Shown: in pieces, positions 6,196 through 11,986 of the stretch
Position numbering within the stretch: position 1 is the first letter of the stretch
Layout of the letters: every line of letters starts with the position of its first letter
NCBI GenBank assembly: GCA_023390215.1
Contig: JAEWDG010000268.1
Coordinates: forward strand, 1-11,986
From: Bacteroidota bacterium
GTDB lineage: Bacteria > Bacteroidota > Bacteroidia > Chitinophagales > Chitinophagaceae
DNA: 11,986 bases
Direction: 5' to 3'
Made by a program: the position numbers and the translations under genes
Notes under the pieces: model-generated
Told to the model about the DNA's origin: nothing
The model's input: only the letters and a program-made list of their open reading frames with translations
Databases searched by the model: none

Positions 6196-7418
6196 TGAAG
6201 TGGATGTTGCGAAAACCCATACTGTTTTCATCCCTAATCGCAATTCTGTATGCCTGTACACCATCGGGGAATATGAATAGAATAAAACAGACCCGATTAT
6301 CCGAACCTGTGTTTAAAAACGCACATGTCGGAATACTTGTGAAAGAATTGAATTCAGGTAAAGTTTTGTATGCGGAGAATGCACACAAACTTTTTGTTCC
6401 GGCCAGTAATATGAAGATGCTTACAACATATGCTGTTTTAAAAAGTTTCCCCGACAGCATTCCCGGAATAAAGTACAATATTCAAGATGATACATTATTT
6501 ATTCAGCCCACGGGAGATCCCACATTTTTGCATCCGGCATTTGTACATCAAAAAACTTTCGGTTTCCTTTCTGCACAGCCGTATCCGCTCTGCATTGTAA
6601 TACCACCGGGCGAACCGGTGAAATATGGAACCGGCTGGGCCTGGGATGATGCAACAGAAAATTTTATGCTGGAAAGAAGCTTCATGCCTGTTTATGGGAA
6701 CAGGGTCCGTGTACATTTTAACAACCGTATTCCTGAATTTTTTCCTGCCTCATCAAGTTCATCAGTAACAATAACAGACAGCAACAGGCTTTCCTATCCT
6801 TCACATTTTTCAGAAAAAGAAATAGCAGCCTTGCTCGCAGACACATTGCATAACACCGTTTCTATAAAAAGAGGTTCTTCATTTGAATTTCATAAGCAGA
6901 TCTATTCGGCCGCAACAGATTCTGTTCTAAAGATGATGATGTGGAACAGCGATAATTTTCTGGCTGAGCAATTACTTATTCAGGTGCAGCAGCTAAGAAA
7001 GGAATATAACAATGATTTCCCTGCCAACAGTACACTCTTCAGGGAAGTACTGAACATTTTTCAGGATTCGCTCCGGTGGGTTGATGGAAGCGGGATGAGC
7101 AGGTATAACCTGGTTTCTCCGAGCGGACTTTCCAATGTGATAAAAAATATAATTGATGAATTTGGGATAGAGAGATTTAAAAAACTGCTGCCGACAGGTG
7201 GCCAGGGCACATTGAAAAATTATTTCAGGGCTGACAGCAATTTTGTTTATCTGAAAACCGGATCCATGTCGAACATAAGTTCCATGAGTGGTATCGTTCA
7301 AACAAAAAAAGGAAAATGGCTGATCGTTGTTTATATGGCCAATAATTATCTGAAGGATATTTCATCAGCGAGAAAGGAGATGGAATGGTTTATTCATGAC
7401 CTCCGTGAACGTTTGTGA
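6192..7418 (+). CDS. dacB: D-alanyl-D-alanine carboxypeptidase/endopeptidase, PBP4 (DacB) type, predicted lipoprotein
   Basis: A class C low-molecular-mass penicillin-binding protein that trims the terminal D-Ala of muropeptides or cleaves cross-links in the periplasm. All three active-site motifs are intact (numbering from 6192): S72-N-M-K75 with the nucleophilic serine, S253-D-N255, and K355-T-G357; the PBP4 signature DGSGMSR (298-304) is also present. The N-terminus is a lipoprotein signal, hydrophobic core then L-Y-A-C, with C22 as lipidation site. No acidic run follows the cysteine, so surface export is not indicated and anchoring in a periplasmic leaflet is likely. At 408 residues it is shorter than E. 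coli DacB, mostly through a reduced insert between motifs 1 and 2. The ATG at 6192 overlaps the upstream stop as ATGA and gives the proper lipoprotein signal; ATG 6165 would prepend nine residues (AAHTRKRR). Its stop is immediately adjacent to the mutL stop. Confidence 0.93.
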   Translation: MMKWMLRKPILFSSLIAILYACTPSGNMNRIKQTRLSEPVFKNAHVGILVKELNSGKVLYAENAHKLFVPASNMKMLTTYAVLKSFPDSIPGIKYNIQDDTLFIQPTGDPTFLHPAFVHQKTFGFLSAQPYPLCIVIPPGEPVKYGTGWAWDDATENFMLERSFMPVYGNRVRVHFNNRIPEFFPASSSSSVTITDSNRLSYPSHFSEKEIAALLADTLHNTVSIKRGSSFEFHKQIYSAATDSVLKMMMWNSDNFLAEQLLIQVQQLRKEYNNDFPANSTLFREVLNIFQDSLRWVDGSGMSRYNLVSPSGLSNVIKNIIDEFGIERFKKLLPTGGQGTLKNYFRADSNFVYLKTGSMSNISSMSGIVQTKKGKWLIVVYMANNYLKDISSARKEMEWFIHDLRERL

Positions 7419-9239
7419 TCATCTGCCGAACAACCTGTCAAGTTCTGCTTTTCTGAAAACTGTATATGTTGGTTTGCCCGAGGGCGTACTGTTGGGAACT
7501 TTGCATGCGAACAATGAATCAACCAGTTCCCGCATTTCTTCCTCCCCAATTGTTTTACCGGCTTTAACGGCATGTTGTGCAGCCAGTGCGCGTAGCATTT
7601 TTTCTCTTTTGTCTATTCGCTGATCTGAACTGAAATGCTTCACATTTTCGATCAATCCTTCGATCGCATTTTTTTCCTGCCCGGAAGGTAGATCAGCCGG
7701 TGTACCTTTTATAGCAAAACAATTCGCGCCAAAAGGTTCTAACTCGTAACCCAACTGCTTGAGTTCATTCAGCATGTCTTCCAATAAAACATAATCAGCG
7801 GGCGCTAGTTCAAGCAAAGCGGGAAAAAGACTTTGCTGACTGGGCAGCGGGCGTCCTTCAACAGCGTCTGAAAACCGTTCATATAAAACACGCTCATGCG
7901 CATTTTGCTGATGAATGAGATTGTATCCGCTTTCTTCCTGAACAAGAATATATGTTCCCAAAACCTGAATAGGCGCACCCTGTGTTTTGTGGCTGACTAA
8001 AGAAACCTGCAGTGCAGCAGGCATCAGGGGCGATTCCGGAGTAGCAGGTTCTTCAGGTCGCTGATAAACATCGCGCCAGTGAGAGAGATTACTTTTTGTC
8101 TCAATAAAATGAGCCTGGTTTCGTCTGGAAAAACTATCGAAAAGGTGCGCGTTCGCTGCTGTATGTTGCGCTTCTGCTGAAACAGGTTTTGAAACAGCCT
8201 CTAAAGATTGTATCCCCGGGTCAAGTTCGAAATCCAATGTGGGTGTTATACTAAATTGGGCCAGCGCATGCTTAACGGCAGACTGAACAAATGCGTACAC
8301 AATTTTTTCATCTTCGAATTTTATCTCCTGCTTTGTGGGATGTACATTGATATCTAATTGCGCGGGATCAAGATCAATAAAAAGACAATACATAGGAAAA
8401 CCGTCTTTCGGGATCATATCTTCGAAAGCGGTCATTACTGCATGGTTCAGGTAAGCACTGCGGATAAAGCGGTTGTTCACAAAAAAATACTGATCACCCC
8501 TGGTTTTCTTCGCTGTTTCAGGCTTGCCAACAAAACCACTGATGTTTAGATAATCTGTTTGCTCCTGAACAGTTACGAGTTTGGAAGCATAACTATTTCC
8601 CAGTATTTGAACAATGCGTTGTTTCAGCGTTCCTTTATCGAGATGAAAGATCTCCTGACCATTGGATGACAGTGAAAAGAAAATATCGGGAAAAGCCATG
8701 GCTACCCTGATAAATTCATCAACAATATGACGAAGTTCTGCAGCATTGCTTTTTAGAAAATTTCTTCTGGCAGGAACATTGAAGAAAAGATTCTTCATGC
8801 TTATACTGGTTCCCTGATTAGCTGCTACCGGTTCCTGCCGCCTCACAATGCTGTTATCGATCTCGATAAATGTTCCGGAAATATCTTCGTTGCGCTTCGT
8901 TTTAAGTTCAACCTGCGCAACTGCCGCGATGCTTGCCAGGGCTTCGCCTCTGAAACCCATTGTGCGGATCCGGAAGAGATCATCAATTTTACTGATCTTG
9001 GATGTCGCATGACGTTCAAATGCCATACGTGCATCTGTTTCCGACATTCCTTTTCCGTTGTCGATCACCTGTACCAGCGCTTTACCTGCATCCTGAATGA
9101 GAAGGCGAACCTCGGTGGCGCCTGCATCCACGGCGTTTTCAAGCAATTCCTTCACTGCACTCGCGGGTCTTTGAATAACCTCACCGGCTGCAATCTGGTT
9201 CGCTATATTATCAGGTAAGAGTTGAATGATATCAGTCAA
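7419..9239 (-). CDS. mutL: DNA mismatch repair protein MutL, endonuclease motifs degenerate
   Basis: MutL couples mismatch recognition by MutS to strand incision and excision. The N-terminal GHKL ATPase is intact: NQIAAGEVIQRPASAVKELL (14-33) with its catalytic glutamate, DAGAT (38-42), DNGKGM (60-65), RHATSKI (76-82) and GFRGEALASI (95-104), followed by the transducer domain with DINVHPTK (296-303). A variable linker spans about 335-420, and the C-terminal dimerisation domain about 420-606. Length is normal for the family. The C-terminal endonuclease signature DQHA-x2-E-x4-E reads H443-Q-Q-N446-x2-E449-x4-E454, losing the Asp and His. AC[HKR] reads A553-A-Q555, and CPHGRP reads T585-P-S-G-K-P590. 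Only the terminal F-x-R persists. The frame is intact, so it is not a pseudogene. No mutH is seen. The ATG at 9239 follows a full-match -7 box. Confidence 0.96.
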   Translation of the reverse strand: MTDIIQLLPDNIANQIAAGEVIQRPASAVKELLENAVDAGATEVRLLIQDAGKALVQVIDNGKGMSETDARMAFERHATSKISKIDDLFRIRTMGFRGEALASIAAVAQVELKTKRNEDISGTFIEIDNSIVRRQEPVAANQGTSISMKNLFFNVPARRNFLKSNAAELRHIVDEFIRVAMAFPDIFFSLSSNGQEIFHLDKGTLKQRIVQILGNSYASKLVTVQEQTDYLNISGFVGKPETAKKTRGDQYFFVNNRFIRSAYLNHAVMTAFEDMIPKDGFPMYCLFIDLDPAQLDINVHPTKQEIKFEDEKIVYAFVQSAVKHALAQFSITPTLDFELDPGIQSLEAVSKPVSAEAQHTAANAHLFDSFSRRNQAHFIETKSNLSHWRDVYQRPEEPATPESPLMPAALQVSLVSHKTQGAPIQVLGTYILVQEESGYNLIHQQNAHERVLYERFSDAVEGRPLPSQQSLFPALLELAPADYVLLEDMLNELKQLGYELEPFGANCFAIKGTPADLPSGQEKNAIEGLIENVKHFSSDQRIDKREKMLRALAAQHAVKAGKTIGEEEMRELVDSLFACKVPNSTPSGKPTYTVFRKAELDRLFGR

Positions 9240-9259
9240 AATTCCGGAAATTTGTATGG

Positions 9260-9267
9260 CAAAATTA
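9260..9267 (-). promoter_or_regulatory. -7 promoter element of mutL
   Basis: On the reverse strand this reads TAATTTTG, identical to the korA box and a full match to TAnnTTTG, ending 20 bases before the mutL ATG. The gap to the divergent GH3 gene is only 49 bases, so the two promoters must overlap. No clear -33 TTTG is found for mutL, and any upstream contacts would fall inside the first codons of the GH3 gene. Confidence 0.5.
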
Positions 9268-9288
9268 CATTGATTCTATTCAACGCTT

Positions 9289-11986
9289 ATGCGCTTTTCC
9301 CTGATACTTATTTATATTTTTTTTCATCTTAGTTCCGGAGCACAGGATGTAAATCCATATCATGATGAACCGGCAAAAAGATGGGCGGATAGTGTATATA
9401 ACACATTGACGCCGAATGAAAGGCTGGGACAGTTAATGGTTGTGAGGCTTTCCTCCATCGACTTCAAGAAAAATCTTGTTACATTTTACGATGAAAAAAT
9501 AGATTCTCTGATCAGGATCTATAATATCGGCGGCATCTGCCTTTTTCAGGGCAGTCCTGTTAAACAGGCAAGCCTGATCAACCATTTTCAATCCATTGCG
9601 AAAACGCCGATCCTGATGTGTATCGACGCGGAGAACGGTCTGGGAATGCGTATTCTCGACAGTGTATTGCCGCTGCCCCGGCAAATGATGCTGGGGGCAA
9701 TGAGTAAGGGTGACCTGGTGTATGAATATGGGCGGGTCGTGGCGGAACAATGCAGGCGTTTAGGCGTCCAGGTTAATTATGCCCCCGTTGTGGATGTAAA
9801 CAATAATCCTGACAACCCGGTAATCAACGACAGAAGCTTCGGCGAAAACGTTGAAAAAGTCTCAAACTTTGGTATCCGTTACATGCAGGGTTTGCAGGAT
9901 CGCGGTGTGATGGCCTGTGCAAAACATTTCCCCGGCCATGGTGATGTAAATGTTGACTCCCATGTTGATCTGCCTGTAATTAATAAGAGCCGGGCACAAC
10001 TTGATTCACTTGAACTCGTGCCTTTTAAGAAAATCTTTGCTGCGGGCGTAGGAAGCGCGATGATCGCGCATTTGTATATTCCTTCTATTGACGCCCGAAA
10101 GAACCGTCCCACTTCGATTTCCTATAACAACGTTACTCAACTATTGAGGAATGATCTGGGTTATGATGGTCTCACATTTACAGATGCACTCGACATGAAA
10201 GGCGTGGCAAAATATTTTCCAAACGGCGAAGCGTCAGTGGAAGCATTAATTGCAGGTAACGATATGCTTTGCCTCCCGGAAGATATACCTCTTGCGATCC
10301 GGAGAATAAACGTTGCGATAAACCAGGGCAAATTAAACTGGGCAGATCTGGAAATGCATTGTAAAAAAGTGCTTGCCGCAAAATATCGCTATGGATTGGA
10401 CACGATCAAACCCGTGCTGTATGAAAACCTGGCGGCGGATCTTAACCGGGATATCCCTGAGCTCACAAGAAAAATTGCAAGACAGGCAATCACATTATTG
10501 TCAAAGCAGGATGGAGAATATTTTCCTTTTCAAAATAGCGGGAATAAAAAAACAGCCATCGTTGGTTTAGGAGTTATGGCAGAAACGCCTTTTATTACCG
10601 GTATAAAAAAAATCAGCAATGGGGATGTATATTTCCTGGATTATACAGCGGGAGACACGGGGTTTACTGCGCTCATAAACAAATTGAACGGCTATGATCG
10701 CGTTATCCTTAGCTATCATAACATGTCGAGGTCGCCAACTTCGAATTTCGGATTAAGCAAGAACGCCATCCTGCTTCCTTCGCTTTTGAAAACAAGATCA
10801 CGGCTTATTGTTTTGTTTGGAAATGCGTATGCGGTTAAAAATTTCTGCGACGAAAAAAACCTGGTCGTATGTTATGAAGATGGAATTGTAATTCAACAAA
10901 CAGCTATAGAACTGTTTACCGAACAATATCCGTTCCAGGGCAGTTTACCTGTTCGTGTTTGTGAAAAATACCCGGCAGGTAGCGGTATAGTAACAGCATT
11001 TAAAAAAAATGTACCCAGAGATCAATTCGGTTTTGATCTGTCAATGCCTCAGAAGATCGACTCGATTGTGGAAGACGGCATAGCAAAAAAAGCCATGCCC
11101 GGGTGCACCATACTGGTTGCAAAAAATGGTAAGCTCGCTTTTCAAAAATCTTATGGCAACTATACCTACCTGCCTGGATCAACCAGGGTAAATCCATACA
11201 CCGTTTATGACCTTGCATCATTGACTAAAATGCTTTCTACCACGCTGGCTGTAATAAAACTTTATGACCAGGGAAAGATCGATCTAAAAAAAAAGATCTC
11301 TGAATACCTGCCGGAATTTGAGGGAAGCAATAAATCAGGTATAAGTATTGAAAAATTATTGCTGCATGAAGGAGGTTTAATTGCGTATATTCCTTTTTAC
11401 AAAGAAACACTTAGCGTTGATGGCAAACCCCTGAATACACTTTACCGGGAAACAGCTTCCGATAGCTTCCCCACGCAGGTTGCACGCAACCTCTACCTGC
11501 GCAAAGCCTGGCAGGACACGATTCTGTCCCGTATCATCTCCAGTCCCGTTGGTCCTGAAAAATATGTTTACAGCGACAATGATTTCATCATCCTGGGAAG
11601 GATAGTTGAAAAAATAACCGGTGTTTCGCTGGCACAATATGTTAAGAAAAATTTCTTCGATCCACTTTCTTTAGAATCGATGAGGTTTTTACCTCTGCTG
11701 TATTTCGACAGTTCCCGAATAGCCCCAACAGAAGATGAAAAGATTTTTCGAACACAAATGATTAGCGGCTATGTTCACGATCCCGGCGCCGCATTATCCG
11801 GTGGCGTCTCCGGACATGCCGGCCTTTTTGCCGATGCATATGATGTAGCCGTGTTAATGCAGTTGTTGTTGAATAAAGGCGAGATGGGCGACAGGCATTT
11901 TATTTCAGCGGAAACAATCGAATATTTTACTTCCTATCATAGCTCCAAAAGCAGGCGGGGGTATGGTTTTGATAAGCCGGAAAAAG
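9289..11986 (+). CDS. Secreted GH3 beta-N-acetylglucosaminidase fused to beta-lactamase-fold serine hydrolase (3' truncated)
   Basis: An uninterrupted frame of 899 codons leaves the window without a stop. Residues 1-18 form a signal peptide (MRFSLILIYIFFHLSSGA|Q). Residues about 25-365 are a glycoside hydrolase family 3 NagZ-like barrel: DAENGLGMR (113-121), KHFPGHGDVNVDSH (212-225) with the D223/H225 acid-base dyad that marks N-acetylglucosaminidases, and TDALDM with nucleophile D299. Residues about 370-580 resemble the GH3 C-terminal alpha/beta domain. From about 585 a class C beta-lactamase-like serine hydrolase begins, with S644-L-T-K647 (SxxK), Y761-S-D763 (YxN position) and GGVSGHAGLF (838-847). 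Its C-terminal HTG/KTG motif should lie just past the edge. B. subtilis carries these two activities as separate proteins, NagZ and AmiE, in muropeptide recovery, so a NagZ-AmiE-like fusion acting in the periplasm is inferred. The start at 9289 is the first ATG giving a signal peptide. Confidence 0.9.
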   Translation, partial: MRFSLILIYIFFHLSSGAQDVNPYHDEPAKRWADSVYNTLTPNERLGQLMVVRLSSIDFKKNLVTFYDEKIDSLIRIYNIGGICLFQGSPVKQASLINHFQSIAKTPILMCIDAENGLGMRILDSVLPLPRQMMLGAMSKGDLVYEYGRVVAEQCRRLGVQVNYAPVVDVNNNPDNPVINDRSFGENVEKVSNFGIRYMQGLQDRGVMACAKHFPGHGDVNVDSHVDLPVINKSRAQLDSLELVPFKKIFAAGVGSAMIAHLYIPSIDARKNRPTSISYNNVTQLLRNDLGYDGLTFTDALDMKGVAKYFPNGEASVEALIAGNDMLCLPEDIPLAIRRINVAINQGKLNWADLEMHCKKVLAAKYRYGLDTIKPVLYENLAADLNRDIPELTRKIARQAITLLSKQDGEYFPFQNSGNKKTAIVGLGVMAETPFITGIKKISNGDVYFLDYTAGDTGFTALINKLNGYDRVILSYHNMSRSPTSNFGLSKNAILLPSLLKTRSRLIVLFGNAYAVKNFCDEKNLVVCYEDGIVIQQTAIELFTEQYPFQGSLPVRVCEKYPAGSGIVTAFKKNVPRDQFGFDLSMPQKIDSIVEDGIAKKAMPGCTILVAKNGKLAFQKSYGNYTYLPGSTRVNPYTVYDLASLTKMLSTTLAVIKLYDQGKIDLKKKISEYLPEFEGSNKSGISIEKLLLHEGGLIAYIPFYKETLSVDGKPLNTLYRETASDSFPTQVARNLYLRKAWQDTILSRIISSPVGPEKYVYSDNDFIILGRIVEKITGVSLAQYVKKNFFDPLSLESMRFLPLLYFDSSRIAPTEDEKIFRTQMISGYVHDPGAALSGGVSGHAGLFADAYDVAVLMQLLLNKGEMGDRHFISAETIEYFTSYHSSKSRRGYGFDKPEK

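Noticed and set aside
6107..6478. Reverse-strand frame of 123 codons across the arginase-fold/dacB junction
   Set aside because: It is antisense to two genes with clear motifs, has no promoter or recognisable domain, and its length is explained by chance.
7419..9239. mutL as a pseudogene because of the altered endonuclease motifs
   Set aside because: The frame is intact over 606 codons, the ATPase motifs are complete, and flanking residues (E449, E454, the final FxR) are kept, so it reads as a functional endonuclease-poor MutL.
9433..11637. Several reverse-strand open frames of 65-105 codons inside the GH3-serine hydrolase gene
   Set aside because: They lie within a forward frame that is open for 899 codons and shows all expected catalytic motifs; their translations show no family features and have scattered Cys/His/Arg typical of antisense shadows.
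1..11986. Mobile elements, CRISPR arrays, tRNA or rRNA genes, phage or defence genes
   Set aside because: No transposase, integrase, regularly spaced repeats, cloverleaf or rRNA-like sequence was seen by eye; gaps between genes are all under about 125 bases and are accounted for by promoters and terminators.

Overview
The window looks like chromosomal DNA of a member of the Bacteroidota, most likely a Chitinophagaceae-like organism. The evidence is a type A type IX secretion (T9SS) C-terminal sorting domain, a DUF6089/PorG-like outer-membrane barrel, a Bacteroidota-type DivIC/FtsB protein, the degenerate 'formimidoylglutamase' of this phylum, -7 promoter boxes of the TAnnTTTG type, and no Shine-Dalgarno sequences at the starts examined. 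The family assignment is an inference from protein flavour, not a computed placement. Base composition and codon use look even, and I see no mobile element, tRNA, rRNA, CRISPR array or phage gene.

Layout. Bases 1-595 hold the 3' end of a secreted T9SS cargo gene, closed by a strong terminator. Bases 687-1329 hold a short unit of divIC-like septum gene plus a small conserved protein, closed by a second terminator whose T-tract touches the ATG of nth (endonuclease III, 1377-2018). An outer-membrane beta-barrel gene (2099-3028) follows and converges, across a shared hairpin, on the reverse-strand korA (3099-4943; 2-oxoacid:ferredoxin oxidoreductase, gamma-alpha fusion). korA diverges from an arginase-fold gene (5065-6195), which overlaps by ATGA with dacB (6192-7418; PBP4-type lipoprotein DD-carboxypeptidase). 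dacB meets mutL (7419-9239, reverse) stop to stop with no base between them. mutL diverges from a large forward gene that starts at 9289 and runs off the right edge. It encodes a secreted GH3 N-acetylglucosaminidase joined to a beta-lactamase-fold serine hydrolase, resembling a NagZ-AmiE fusion.

Themes. Three genes concern the cell wall and division (divIC, dacB, GH3-serine hydrolase), two concern DNA repair (nth, mutL), two concern the outer membrane or secretion (T9SS cargo, barrel), and one is central carbon metabolism (korA). This is ordinary core genome, not an accessory island, and I found no clearly new system. The points most worth a second look are the fused muropeptide enzyme, the MutL whose endonuclease motifs are eroded although its frame is intact, the ureohydrolase-fold protein that has lost metal ligands yet is translationally coupled to dacB, the terminator abutting the nth start, and korA standing without korB.
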